Assembly (NCBI GenBank): GCA_049999805.1
Contig: JBNGIO010006293.1
Coordinates: 70,747-119,170, forward strand
DNA length: 48,424 nt
Reading direction: 5' to 3'
Source: Folioceros fuciformis
Lineage: Eukaryota; Anthocerotophyta; Anthocerotopsida; Anthocerotales
The number at the start of each line of letters is the position of its first letter. Positions within the stretch are counted from its first letter, which is position 1. Shown here piece by piece: positions 9,791 through 19,830 of the stretch. Both the position numbers and the translations under genes were made by a program. Below the pieces are notes generated by a model. The model ran no database searches. It saw only the letters and a list, made by a program, of their open reading frames with translations, and was not told where the DNA came from.

Positions 9791-10302
9791 AACCTACACG
9801 GACTGGTGACAAATTAGGACATGCCGATGATCAAATTTTCCGGCCTTGGCTTGCACTTCCTGCTTGCAACTCCCTCAGTTTAGCGCCAGGTGTGAATAGG
9901 CACTACTAAGTTTGAATAGGCAGTTGTCCATCCTCCTCTTCCATCTTCCTCAATGACACAAGCATGGGGATCCGGCATGGGGAACCTAGCTTCATGTGAT
10001 TCTCTTTCTGCTCGGAATTCTCTCCGAGAATCCGATGCAGGAATCTTTTACCACCATTCCATGGCATGGCTTGTCTGACTATAAAGACTTCATTTTATTA
10101 TGCCAGTAGCGACATCCTTCGAGAGCTGTGCCTGCACAGAGCCCCAAGTTTCTGGGTCTGCACAAAGCGTGTACCCGTCGGAAAGCTTGACTGTCTGCTG
10201 ACCTAGTCGAGCACCATATAAACGGTTGGCAGCAATGGGAGGGCGGACTAAAAGTGTGCGCCACGTTCACCTTTGTCTATCTACAAGTACAACTCTTTCT
10301 GA
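9791..10302. other. Lectin 2-lectin 3 spacer
   Basis: Non-coding; contains the lectin 3 promoter. No other gene seen. Confidence 0.4.
10217..10222 (+). promoter_or_regulatory. TATA box of lectin 3
   Basis: TATAAA within CCATATAAACG lies 86 bp before the lectin 3 start codon, which gives a leader of about 50 nt at the usual TATA-to-start spacing. Confidence 0.6.
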
Positions 10303-10755
10303 ATGGCTTTGAGTCTACCTTTCCTGCATGTGGTGATTGGGGTCCTGCTGCTGTTCATAGTTATGGCTCCTGGAAGCCTGTCCCAGACTATAGGCGGCGG
10401 AAACATCATTCTGGTGGGCTACAAACTTCCAACAGGCCGGGCCTTGAGTCGAGGCGCCTGCACCTTCATCATGCAAAGTGACTGCAACCTTGTGCTGTAC
10501 CAGACGGACTCGGCTGGTGCGAACCGCCCTCTTTGGAGCTCCCAGACGTCTGGCAGAGGAAGCGATTGCTATCTCGTACTGCAGTCCGACGGTAATTTGG
10601 TGGTGTACACTGGATCTAACCAAGCCCAGTGGGCTAGCAGCACTCGTGCAGATCCCAACAAGGGTGCATTCTACTTCAACCTCCACGACGATTGCACTGC
10701 CGAACTCTTGTACGCTACAGATCCGCCTCAGGAGTCCTTCTGGAAAATACCGTAG
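10303..10755 (+). CDS. GNA/bulb-type mannose-binding lectin 3 (secreted)
   Basis: A 150-residue secreted GNA-type lectin, the best preserved of the four. The signal peptide is MALSLPFLHVVIGVLLLFIV with cleavage likely after the GSLS region. The mature domain opens with GGGNIILVGYKLPTGRALSR. Two intact QxDxNxVxY sites are present (QSDCNLVLY and QSDGNLVVY); the third strand set reads HDDCTAELLY and has lost the signature. The cysteines of the conserved disulfide are in SDCNL and GSDCYL. It has no N-terminal extra Cys and keeps Tyr in the sugar sites, unlike lectins 1 and 2. Canonical GNA lectins use these sites for alpha-D-mannose, so this member is the most likely to bind glycans in the apoplast or vacuole. 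A TATA box lies upstream. Confidence 0.92.
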   Translation: MALSLPFLHVVIGVLLLFIVMAPGSLSQTIGGGNIILVGYKLPTGRALSRGACTFIMQSDCNLVLYQTDSAGANRPLWSSQTSGRGSDCYLVLQSDGNLVVYTGSNQAQWASSTRADPNKGAFYFNLHDDCTAELLYATDPPQESFWKIP

Positions 10756-11521
10756 AGCTCATCTCCGTCTCACATTCTGGTTTCCCATGAATGTTCTTCC
10801 AACTGCTTCTCCATCATCACTTGTTGTTCCGACCTATATGAAAGTGTACCCTTCTGTGACTGATTAACTTTTGCTTCTCATGTTCCATGTATGGAGACTA
10901 CTTCCAGTAACATACTTACACCATGGTTCAGAATCACGTAGCACACGCCCTGTTGTTATCCTCCTTGTAGCACAAGCCTGCACGATGTCAACACGCATAT
11001 AATTTAATAATACACAGAACTGTTCAACGCCCAGATCTTCATTCTCCAGCACCAAACCTTTCCAAGAGCAGCGGCAATGCTCACATTTACACCACACGCT
11101 TCAAACTGTCCCGTTCCTCCCAGACGCTGCACGTCAGCACGTCGAGTATGTTTCCTTCTTCACATACATTCAAGCCCATCAGATCCTAACACCTCTAGTC
11201 CTAACAAGCTACAGCTTTGCCGTAAGCTGCCCACAAAAAAGTCAAAGTCAGACCATGCATGATCCACAGGTTGACGAAACTGACATAACCCTTGTTTTCA
11301 ACTTTGATTCCGGGAATCTGCAAGGAATCAACATGGACCGCGAACCCAGAAACCACATCGTTCACCTGGCTAGGAAGTCGTGCCCCCCCCTATCCCAACC
11401 AAGCCTATGGTTCAGGAGCACGGATTACCTTCCTGCACCTCTTCACTTCTCTCTAGACTGGCACTCTCCCTTCCAAATGTAGTTGTAAACACCAACACTG
11501 GAAAGCCACACACCCAGGAGA
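10756..11521. other. Lectin 3-lectin 4 spacer
   Basis: Non-coding. Two TTGAC W-box cores (11,241-11,245 on the minus strand, 11,271-11,275 on the plus strand) sit about 250-280 bp before lectin 4, a weak hint of WRKY control. No clear TATA box or other gene seen. Confidence 0.35.
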
Positions 11522-11992
11522 ATGGTCACAGCATTCCAGGTCTTCCCAGCCCTGTTCCTGCTCATGGCTATGGCCAGCAGGGGCATCTGTATGCCACCAT
11601 CTGTGCATGGAGGCAATATCATTCCCACAGACTACCGTTTGTTCTCTGGAAATGCTCTATCCCGGGGGAATTTCACCTTGGTCATGCAAAACGACTGCAA
11701 CTTGGTGCTCTACCAATACGAGGGCCGATTAGAGAGGACTGTTTGGTCCACCAAAACATACGGCCAGGGCTCAGATTGCAGCGTGAAGTTGGAAACCCAG
11801 GGCAGGCTAGTACTGCTGGACGGATGGGATCAGTGCAAGTGGGCCAGTCAGAGTACCGCAGATCCAGTCCTAGGTCCTTTCTACTTCAGGCTCAGAGACG
11901 GCCTAGGTGAGCTCGTCTATGACCTTGGAGGCGACTTCTGGTCCACCAAAACCGGTAAAGCCACCACCGAATGCTTGTTTGGTTTATTTTGA
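11522..11992 (+). CDS. GNA/bulb-type lectin-domain protein 4 (secreted)
   Basis: A 156-residue secreted GNA-type lectin. The signal peptide is MVTAFQVFPALFLLMAMASR. The mature part opens with HGGNIIPTDYRLFSGNALSR, closely resembling lectin 3. One intact sugar site remains (QNDCNLVLY). The second reads ETQGRLVLL and the third LGELVYD, so two of three sites are altered. The disulfide cysteines are in NDCNL and GSDCSV; a further Cys is in DQCKW. The C-terminal tail after FWSTKTGKATTE has no counterpart in lectin 3. It sits at the AT-rich boundary, 110 bp before the assembly gap. It belongs with lectin 3 in a second subgroup of the tandem array. A reduced-valency mannose lectin is the likely function. 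Confidence 0.88.
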   Translation: MVTAFQVFPALFLLMAMASRGICMPPSVHGGNIIPTDYRLFSGNALSRGNFTLVMQNDCNLVLYQYEGRLERTVWSTKTYGQGSDCSVKLETQGRLVLLDGWDQCKWASQSTADPVLGPFYFRLRDGLGELVYDLGGDFWSTKTGKATTECLFGLF

Positions 11993-12102
11993 AACGCTAA
12001 CTTGCACACCTTCTGGAATTCATTATCATCACATATTCTAAATTTCTCATAAATTATTAAATAAAAATAATCATCCCAAATTGTATATATTGTCCATAAC
12101 AC

Positions 12103-12202
12103 NNNNNNNNNNNNNNNNNNNNNNNNNNNNNNNNNNNNNNNNNNNNNNNNNNNNNNNNNNNNNNNNNNNNNNNNNNNNNNNNNNNNNNNNNNNNNNNNNN
12201 NN
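12103..12202. other. Assembly gap (100 N) flanked by identical 10-mers
   Basis: Exactly 100 N. The ten bases before the gap (TCCATAACAC, 12,093-12,102) equal the ten bases after it (12,203-12,212). The gap may be a fixed-size join of two overlapping ends with little or no missing DNA. Confidence 0.9.
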
Positions 12203-13621
12203 TCCATAACACCTTGCTAAACATCCATGTCTTGATTTTCTTTAGACATTATTTTTAATGTTTGCTGTGAAGAGCGGCATTCATAGTAACCATCACTTGA
12301 TATCTGCCATAAATCTATTAAATAATATTACAACTAGAATAAAAAATAATCAGGTTTTTCTTTCTTGATCAATCATTTTTTTTTAAATTTATTTGGTTAT
12401 TTATGATCATAAATTGAATTATTTTTTTCATTTAAAAGCCTATGTAAGTGTAAATAGAATGTAAAGAATCTATTAATCATGAGTCTCATTTACAACAAGG
12501 AAATGGTTAACAAATCTTCATTAAACCAAACCAAGGGGCACTACACTTCCCCATTATTATCTATAATGAAGCTCAAACTAAATGGGGGACTACCTCTCCC
12601 TACTATCTACCCTACTATCTATTATGAAGCCCAAACCAAGGAGGACTCGCCTCCCTACTATCTTCTATGAAGCTATATACTACTTACCACCATAAATAAG
12701 ATATTAGGGCATCTTCAAAAGGAAAGAACAAGCCCTTCATAATGGTGAAGAACATGAGCTCTCTTATTTCATCTTATATAGCAATGTTTTACCCACCTTT
12801 TAAACAATGACCTAAGCGCAACCTAAAGTTATAGGAGGGGCCATAAAGTTGTAAGCTATGAGAGGACACTTGACTAGAGGTTAAGCCAAGCTTAGGTGGA
12901 ACCTCCTTATGATAGATAAAGAAGCTAGCAATGCAAATCAATTGGCCTAGATACAAGGCTAGGCCAAAAGCTAGGATAGCCCTGGTCCCTATTGCCAAAA
13001 GCTGGTTTTTAGGGTTTGAGACCAAATCCAGCCCAATAGGAATGGCCTGGTTCTCTATAGTATAAGCTTGTAAATCCTAAACCCAAGCTTCATCATACAT
13101 AGGTTCATACAAATATAATTAGCTAATGATTAAGTCATATTAATAAATAGTATTAAAACTAATTAATAAAATATTTAATTAAATATATAATATAGTATAA
13201 AGTCAACAAGTTAGACATAAAGATAGATGTGTGCATGTGGTTGCAACAAGCTATATAAGCAGTAGGCATAAAACCTTTGCTCAATGGTGTCCATGATAGC
13301 TTTAAGCTTATATTCTTTTTAGCGCATTCTCCTCAATGCATTCTCATGAATGCATCCTCAAAGTGTATTCTCTTGTTGGAAATCGGATTGAGGTGTGTAA
13401 GGTCACGTAACTTGTTTGTAGATTTGAGAAGCGCCAAGCCAAGTCATACCTTTGAAAGGTGTTGATAGAGGTGGGGTAGATTCTTATGGTGTTTGAAAGA
13501 AGCAAATATTTCATTTTTACAAGCTTATACTGCAGAGATTTTGGTTTTTCGATGCCTCTCTCTTCTAGATAGTTCCATTTCATGTGTCAGAAAATAATTT
13601 TCCCTTCATAAATATTTCTTA

Positions 13622-13683
13622 GGCAAGCAAGGGACTCTTTACCTTTGGAGGCGGCAAGCAAGGGACTCTTTACCTTTGGAGGC
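13622..13683. repeat. Exact 31-bp tandem duplication
   Basis: Two head-to-tail copies of a 31-bp unit (13,622-13,652 and 13,653-13,683), starting GGCAAGCAAGGGACTC, are identical. The identity implies a recent slippage or duplication in otherwise decayed DNA. Confidence 0.9.
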
Positions 13684-14121
13684 TTGAGAGGCTCTATCTT
13701 CTTTCACCTCCTTCTCTAAGGAAGGGTTGAGGGATCTCCAAGCCTCCTATATATGAAAGGCCCTTTTCTTGGACTCATCCATCTTCATATCTTCTTAGGC
13801 TTATATTTGCTTTTAGTGAGTGCTCTTGGTTAGGAAAGAGAGCAAGCTCTTAGCTATTAGCTCGAGTTTAGGCATTTAAGCATTTTGAATTGCACTGGCA
13901 ACTTTTGCAATGAGATTCCACTAGTGTTTGGCCCACACTTTAGCTTTTTCTCTTTCTAAGTATAGTTTTAGGGTTGTAATCGTCAATGCATGTTCCATCT
14001 CTAGCACATTGCCCTATGAGAGTAGCATATTATCACCTGATAATTCAAAATGTTATGTTCTCGATGGCTAGAGAGTGTGGGTTTCTTCAACAAAGGGAGT
14101 GCCATGTAAAATGGGCAAGAA

Positions 14122-14155
14122 GGTTCATGAGGATTCGTGCGGATCCTCATGAACC
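14122..14155. repeat. Perfect 13-bp inverted repeat, 8-nt loop
   Basis: The arms GGTTCATGAGGAT (14,122-14,134) and ATCCTCATGAACC (14,143-14,155) are exact reverse complements around an 8-nt loop. The hairpin lies about 400 bp before the B12D-like gene. It could be a terminal repeat remnant or a small foldback; no function is visible. Confidence 0.8.
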
Positions 14156-14563
14156 AAGCAATAAAACAAGTTTTGGACACAGAAAATCTAAATCCCCTAG
14201 GCTGGAAAGTTGGCAGGACCAATGTGAACACGGCCTCAGTTCGCCTTGTCCTTCAGAAGTATGTAAGTGGTTGCGGTGTAGCTATTTGGTTGTGCACCGC
14301 TTTGTACGCGCTGTGGCCGGTCTGGGTGGTTGCATACCAAGGCCAGATCTGTCCGCAGGATCCTGCTCCGATCGCGCCTTCACGTTGTGAGTATGCTAGT
14401 TGAGCCGTTTGTGGTGCAGATTCAGTTGGATGCAGTGATGTTTTCGCTGACATCCGGGGCTGAGGGATTGGCATGACTTACGGATGAGCAAGGGTTTGAA
14501 GTAGTGATTCCGCCGGCTTTGGTCTGAGCCTTTTCAGCTGGTTGGGAGTGCAGGTTGTGCGCC

Positions 14564-14818
14564 ATGACAGGTGGGGGCAGTCGCTGGGTAAAGCCCGAGG
14601 TCTATCCTTTGTTCCTGGCGGTGGGAGCTGGAGTGGCGCTGTCCGGTTTCGCAGTGGCCCGCAACTTGACCGCCAATCCTGATGTCAGGGTGAGTAAGGA
14701 AGGCAGAGCAGCGGGTGTTTTGGAGAATTTCAAGGAGGGGAAGATGTATTATGATCACTGGTTCAGGCGATGGGTTAGGGCCTGGGATGAGGAGCAGAAG
14801 TTGAAGGATAAGAGCTGA
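14564..14818 (+). CDS. B12D-like (MLRQ family) small mitochondrial protein
   Basis: An 84-residue B12D-family protein. The family motif WVKPEVYPLFLAVGAG is followed by a single membrane segment (about residues 12-32), RNLTANPDVRVSKEGRAAGV, LENFKEGKMYYDHWFRRWVR and a charged tail. B12D proteins are small single-pass mitochondrial membrane proteins related to the MLRQ/NDUFA4 family and linked to respiratory-chain or iron-related roles in seeds and senescence; the exact biochemical role is not settled. The frame is complete in one exon, and the ATG at 14,564 gives the usual short N terminus. The stretch coding VRVSK contains a donor-like GTGAGTAAG but reads through as conserved protein, so it is coding. 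The gene is convergent with the dehydrogenase downstream. Confidence 0.88.
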   Translation: MTGGGSRWVKPEVYPLFLAVGAGVALSGFAVARNLTANPDVRVSKEGRAAGVLENFKEGKMYYDHWFRRWVRAWDEEQKLKDKS

Positions 14819-15546
14819 ACGAATGTTTATCTTCGGTGGAACGGGAATTCGTCTTCGGCGTGGCATGGGTAGCGGCGTTCGTTCTTGGCAGCTTGGGATT
14901 AGGTGTTCGTGTTCCCGGGGCAGCTATCATGTTGCATCAAGTCCTTAGCGATAGCTATTTGGCTTGTGAGGTTCGGTAGAGGTGTGCTGGAAGGAAGGCC
15001 TCGAAAAACCGCCTTGTTTGCAATTTTTGAGGACATTATTCTTCGCACAACTTACTTCTGTATTAATTTCGTGGTGATTTTGTGGCGTTGTCTCCCTGGT
15101 TCTTGCTGGCTGTTGTTTGCCAGCCCCGTAGTGACCTGCTGCGCTGCGGCAGCTCGAGTCTGGCTAGAAGTCAAGCCCCTGCGGTGGCAATCAGCGGATG
15201 TTAGGGGCACCACCGGCTGAAGCACTGGAAGCTTTCGTTTCTGTTATTTTGTTTCTTCTTGTCATTTCTGAATCATGCCAGAGGAATCAATGTTCCATGC
15301 ATTTCACTTGATTCAATATCAGGGCAATGGGCAGAATGTAGAGTTCTCTCGGTGAAAGGGTGTTTCGCTTGATTAGACGGAGCCCTATAAGTCTGCACAC
15401 TTCAGCTGCTCATACTTTCCTGACTGAAGACTCCATATGTAGCACATTCTGGAGCAGAGCTACGGGAATGTGAGTGAGAAAAAAATGAGCTTGTTTAAGG
15501 CTGTTCCCCTTTCTCGGTACGACACAGGTTGGTGCACCTAAGCTTG
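14819..15546. other. Convergent 3' region between B12D-like gene and dehydrogenase
   Basis: This probably holds the two 3' UTRs. A 105-codon open frame at 14,903-15,220 shows no homology I recognise and is treated as chance. Confidence 0.5.
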
Positions 15547-16635
15547 TCAGTTCACAAACTGTACACCGGGAATGCTGCCAAGCCCCTTGTGGAGCTGATT
15601 CGCACATTCTGCAATCAACTTGGACATATTCCTGTAGGATAGATCTGTGACTCCTGCAATGTGAGGGGTCAGCAAAACCTTGGGATGTTGGACAATCGGA
15701 TCTGAAGGGTCAAACGGTTCATACCAAGCAACATCCATGGCCAGGCCACCCAGGTGACCAGAGTCCAAGGCATCCTTCACTGCTTGGTAGTCCAGCAGGC
15801 CCCCTCTGGCAACGTTTATCAGTCTGGCCCCCGGCTTGAAGCTGGCAAGGAGCTTTGCATCCACAATCCCTTGCGTCTCTTTTGTCAGGGTGCAGCAGGT
15901 GAATACGACATCAGCACGGCTGGCGAATCGGTGGAGATCCTGCCTACTGCCTTTCTCGTGGATGATCTGGTCTGACAGTGGTTGGGCACCAGTAGGCTCC
16001 TTGTCCCAAAACTGGCTGATCACCAAAATTCGGACGCCAAACACACTAAGCCGGAGTATGAGCTCCTTGCTGATGTTGCCATACCCGATGATGAGCACCG
16101 TTTTCCCATACAGAGTCTCTCCGACTGGTTCGCCAAGTCTCCGAAGAGAAACGCTTTCCGCCATGGCCTTCTGATCTCTGAGCAGCCCGAAGATGAGATA
16201 CAGCGCGTGCTCTGCACAGGATAGGGCATTGCCCGTCCCGTCACTAGTGATTTTGGCCACCTTGATTCCTCTGTGGCTCGCCGCCGGAACGTCCACCCCT
16301 TCCAGACCTACGCCGTACTGGATTATAAGCTTGAGGTGTTTCGCACGGGCGATGACAGCCTCATCCAGAACAGCCATTCTCACAACGCACATGTCATAGT
16401 CAGAAATTCTGCCAGGCACATCCTCCCGTGGACAAAAGTCGATCTTCACGTGCGGGAAGGGCTTTACAGCTTCTTGCGTGAACTCAACAGCTGCAGGGAA
16501 CTCCACACCGCAGAAGAGCACCTTCACCAAAGCTTCCTCTGGACTTGTGCTCTCATCTGCACTTGCCGACGGTGCAATAGCCTGCCAGCTGCCACGGCAT
16601 CGTGGTGCATCCTCCTCCCGGATTGCAGTCACCAT
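15547..16635 (-). CDS. D-isomer-specific 2-hydroxyacid dehydrogenase family protein, single exon
   Basis: A 362-residue NAD(P)-dependent D-2-hydroxyacid dehydrogenase, most like the plant family of Arabidopsis At1g72190 (related to phosphoglycerate and formate dehydrogenases). The start at 16,635 (MVTAIREED) is the only ATG ahead of the conserved core; the frame stays open upstream without a Met. The substrate-domain motif LIIQYGVGLEGVDVPAA is followed by the Rossmann motif VLIIGYGNISKEL, then catalytic Arg in NVARGGLLDY, Glu in WYEPFDP and His in LTPHIAGVT, and the family C terminus GVQFVN. The R-E-H triad is intact, but the glycine motif reads GYGNIS where GxGxxG is expected. Substrate is unknown for this clade. 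The homologous Arabidopsis gene has introns as I recall it; here one exon encodes all. No clear organelle transit peptide. Confidence 0.93.
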   Translation of the reverse strand: MVTAIREEDAPRCRGSWQAIAPSASADESTSPEEALVKVLFCGVEFPAAVEFTQEAVKPFPHVKIDFCPREDVPGRISDYDMCVVRMAVLDEAVIARAKHLKLIIQYGVGLEGVDVPAASHRGIKVAKITSDGTGNALSCAEHALYLIFGLLRDQKAMAESVSLRRLGEPVGETLYGKTVLIIGYGNISKELILRLSVFGVRILVISQFWDKEPTGAQPLSDQIIHEKGSRQDLHRFASRADVVFTCCTLTKETQGIVDAKLLASFKPGARLINVARGGLLDYQAVKDALDSGHLGGLAMDVAWYEPFDPSDPIVQHPKVLLTPHIAGVTDLSYRNMSKLIAECANQLHKGLGSIPGVQFVN

Positions 16636-17869
16636 CCTCAGCAGCGCTCTGGGCCTGGCACACCCCGCCTCCAATGATCGGCGTGTACAAGACGCAGATT
16701 TCGCAAACACGTCCAGCTGCTGCAAAGCGCAATTCTGTCAGTACGTGTACAGGGGCTGGAAACCTAAACAGAGCGGCTGTCGTTATCAGCGAGATCGAGC
16801 TTAGCTCACTCGCATCATCGCTTGCCCCAGATGCTGAATATCGCTGGTTTCGCTGCGTAGCAAAACGTCGCGCAAGGTCCGTATCCTCATTCTGAACTCT
16901 CCACCTCTGGACGAGGGGCGTGCAGGCAAATGTGTCCAAAGCATGTTTGATTTTGGTTCGAATCGCATGATGGCTTAGTGGAAACGGACACAATTTATGA
17001 GTATATGGGATTAAGCATCTTGCACTGAAATTCTACTAAGATAGATGGCAAAGGTAAAGGATTCCTTTCTTTGGAACAAGTAACTAGGTATACCACAGAA
17101 TGATTATAAGTACCAAAGTCTCATGACAAAAATTAGTGCTTAGTCTAATAGATTTCATCCCCACAATCTTCCTTCTTTGCCACCCTCACATTTGGGGCAC
17201 TCAAATGCCTTTCCACCCACAAATTCATGCGTAATTCTCATGTCTTGCCATCCCCACAAAGTGAGGGGCACCTATGGATCACTTATTCTTGACTTGAGGT
17301 GTATTGTGTTTTTGTTGTATATGAAGAATCACCTCCTTTCCTAGACAAGAGGAATCATCTTCTTTACTCGAGAAAAACAAAATGGGAAATTCATCTACCT
17401 TGGATGAGATGAGATGGGTTTAGGGTTTAGGGAGACAAACCACCTAGGTGATTGGGTTACTTGGGACTACTAGCCTTAAAGCTGCTGAACCTGTAAACTA
17501 CCAATAGCACCCAAGATACCATTGTTCATGAAGAGGAAGGGTTTACTTACCATTGGAATTGTTGACACTTGCCTCCTTGTCATTGTGGTTGTCTTTGTAT
17601 GGAACTGACAAATGCCGCACTATAGTGCAATGGAAACCCTCTTAATGAAAGAACACTACAATACACTCAACAAAGAAAGACCAAGCATGTGTTTACTTGT
17701 TGTAAATCACTTTAGTGTAGGTCATCAAAAACTTGAAAAATGCCTTGCACATATCTTGATGGCAAGGAGAACAAAGAAGTGTCCAACCTTCAAAGGGGTG
17801 TACTTGTGAAGTTTGGCCAATGCGCTCCCCTTGAGTGTTCAACCTAAATAGTTGACAACAACTTGCTCC
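16636..17869. other. Upstream region of the dehydrogenase and AT-rich spacer
   Basis: 16,636-17,000 is GC-rich and probably the dehydrogenase 5' UTR and promoter. From about 17,000 the DNA becomes AT-rich with no gene seen. Confidence 0.45.
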
Positions 17870-18640
17870 CGAACTAAGACCAATGTAAAATTTGTTACAA
17901 TCGTGTCTACACCAAGAAACTAGATTGAGACCAGTGTAGGGTCTATTACAACCACATATGCAATAGAAACCAGATTAAGACCAGTGTAGGGTCTATTACA
18001 ACCACATATGCAATAGAAATCAAATTGAGATCAGCTTTGGATCTACTACAACCATGTATGCAATAGAAACTAGATTAAGACCAATGCAGGGTCCATTATG
18101 GTCATGTCTGCAATAGAAACTAGATGGAGACTAAACGTAGGGAGACTAGCGTAGGAAGCCAAATTGAGATGAATGTGGGATCCACCATGTCTGCAATAAA
18201 ATCCAAACTGAGACCAATGTGGCGTTTGCCACATCTGCAATAGAAACCAAAGTGAGACTAATGTGGTGTGTGCCATGTCTGCGATAGAAACCAAATTGAG
18301 ACCATTGTGGGGTTCGTTACGACCACATTTGCAATAGGAACAAGATTGAGACCAATGCGAGGTTCGTTCCGACCACATTTGCAATAGGAATAAGATTGAG
18401 ACGAATGTGAGGTTCGTTCCGACCACATTTGCGATAGGAATAAGATTGAGACCAATGTGGGGTTCGTTACAACTACGTTTGCGATAGAAACCAAATTCAG
18501 ACCACTACGGGGTTCGTTACGATAAGATATGCAATCGAAACCAAACTAAGACCAATGTGAGGCCGTTATGACTACATATGCAATAGAAACCAAATTGAGA
18601 CGAGTGTGTAGTCCGTTACAAGCATGTCTGCAATAAAAAC
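17870..18640. repeat. Minisatellite, 50-bp period, about 15 copies
   Basis: A diverged tandem array. The marker word CAATAGAAAC or a close variant recurs at 17,961, 18,011, 18,061 and 18,111, then (irregular spacing) near 18,194, 18,238 and 18,282, then 18,332, 18,382, 18,432, 18,482, 18,532, 18,581 and 18,631. Each unit also carries ATTGAGACCA and ACCACAT-type words. Copies in 18,300-18,500 are most alike, with two adjacent copies nearly identical, so the array expanded in more than one round. The period is not a multiple of three and no protein is encoded. Confidence 0.92.
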
Positions 18641-19254
18641 TTGTTCTCTTTGGAAAAAAAAGGTAAGCCCGGAGTATATGGCCACTTCCAAGATGGTTGT
18701 ATTTGTGGTCATTTATATGTACATATAAAGCCATTTATGTGATTTATGGAGGAATGTTTTAGCGTTCATTAAGGCTAATGGTAAAGCTAGCAAATGTGGT
18801 AGGCTTCCTTTTTAAGCTATAAAATATATTCCATGCTTTGTGAACGGCAGAAAACATTGTAAATATAAATATCAAAACAATTTTAAACACAAAGAGATAA
18901 ATAAGTTTTCCGTTATTCCCTAATGATTTGAGAGCTTATTAGTTTACAAATACGTTCAAAATAAAAAAATTTCATCCGATGCAATGCAGTAACGGGTTGA
19001 GTCCCAACTATAACCCGATGCAAATGCGGAGAATTAGGCTGGCAGGAGCATCGACCGCAAAGAGAGCAACCCTATCCAATCGTCCCTCTTGGCTCTCTAT
19101 CCTGTCACTTTGCGAAAGAGAGCGAGCGAGCCCAGGCTGCACAGTGCTGCAGCGGTGAGGACGAATCCGGCTCGGCACTTCGTGCATTTGCGTTGCCATT
19201 GCCCATTCCCCCGCGTGCCCCGGGACCAGCAGTGAGCTCGGAGCAGCAGCAGCG
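18641..19254. other. AT-rich spacer and bL12c promoter
   Basis: No gene seen. A small inverted repeat (CGGGTT...AACCCG, about 18,992-19,016) lies in it. Base composition switches sharply to GC-rich about 200 bp before the bL12c start. Confidence 0.4.
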
Positions 19255-19830
19255 ATGGCGGCAGCCGCGCAGGCGTCTCTGGCCAGCGGCCGCCTGGTGT
19301 CCAGCCAGAGCAGCCGGCTGTGCATCAGTAGCAGCAAGGGCCAGCACCTTGGCGTGGCGGTGAGAGCGCCGGCAATGCCGGCGATGCGGGCCACCAGGCC
19401 CGCGGGAGGGGCGCTCAATGTGGCGGCTACAGCGACCGTGGACGTGGAGAAGCTGGACCGGCTGGTGGATCTCGTGAAGGCACTCACCCTGGCGGAGGCC
19501 AGAGTGCTGACGGACAGGCTGCAGGAAGAGCTCGGAGTGAGCGCGGCAGCATTCGCTCCCGCCGCGGTTGGCGGCGCGGCGGCTCCGGCCGAGGCTGCGC
19601 CGGTCGTGGAGGAACAGACAGAGTTCGACGTGCTGCTGGAGGAGGTACCGAGCTCTGCTAGGATCGCTGTCATCAAGGTTGTGCGCGCTCTCACCAGCCT
19701 AGGGTTGAAGGAGGCCAAGGACCTCATCGAGGGTCTGCCAAAGAAGGTGAAGGAGGCGGTGTCCAAGGATGATGCGGAAGACGCAAAAAAGCAGTTGGAA
19801 GCCGCCGGCGCCAAGATCAGCATCAAGTGA
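19255..19830 (+). CDS. RPL12: Chloroplast ribosomal protein bL12c (L7/L12)
   Basis: A 191-residue nuclear-encoded plastid 50S stalk protein that recruits elongation factors to the chloroplast ribosome. Residues 1 to about 60 are a Ser/Ala/Arg-rich transit peptide ([20 protein letters not shown]). The N-terminal dimerisation domain follows ([20 protein letters not shown]), then an Ala/Pro-rich hinge ([14 protein letters not shown]). The globular C-terminal domain has [48 protein letters not shown] and the terminal AAGAKISIK. It is complete and intronless, which is usual for this gene in plants. Codon use is very GC-rich compared with its flanks. A tandem copy is not seen. Confidence 0.97.
   Translation: MAAAAQASLASGRLVSSQSSRLCISSSKGQHLGVAVRAPAMPAMRATRPAGGALNVAATATVDVEKLDRLVDLVKALTLAEARVLTDRLQEELGVSAAAFAPAAVGGAAAPAEAAPVVEEQTEFDVLLEEVPSSARIAVIKVVRALTSLGLKEAKDLIEGLPKKVKEAVSKDDAEDAKKQLEAAGAKISIK

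Larger units (their letters stand above)
12203..14563. other. AT-rich repeat-remnant region
   Basis: No gene is recognised. A run of imperfect repeats at about 12,540-12,670 repeats a phrase of the type CTATTATGAAGC. A TATATAAG word (13,251-13,258) followed by short repeats resembles a decayed LTR promoter, but no LTR boundaries can be drawn. Confidence 0.45.

Noticed and set aside
14693-14701. Donor-like GTGAGTAAG inside the B12D-like gene
   Set aside because: The bases encode the conserved VRVSKEGRAAGV and the frame continues to a normal end, so no intron is needed.
14903-15220. 105-codon membrane-like frame after the B12D gene
   Set aside because: Hydrophobic by composition only, no family match, and it sits in a likely 3' UTR.
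16948-16960. GGTTCGAATCG resembling a tRNA T-arm
   Set aside because: No matching acceptor, D or anticodon stems are found around it.
16553-16993. 146-codon minus-strand frame overlapping the dehydrogenase start
   Set aside because: It has no recognisable domain and lies over the probable 5' UTR; the dehydrogenase frame is conserved.
17870-18640. CRISPR-like array
   Set aside because: Units are diverged along their whole 50-bp length with no constant repeat and variable spacer pattern, and the DNA is plant nuclear; it is a minisatellite.
19008-19826. 272-codon minus-strand frame opposite bL12c
   Set aside because: It is the antisense shadow of a GC-rich gene, low in complexity and without a domain.
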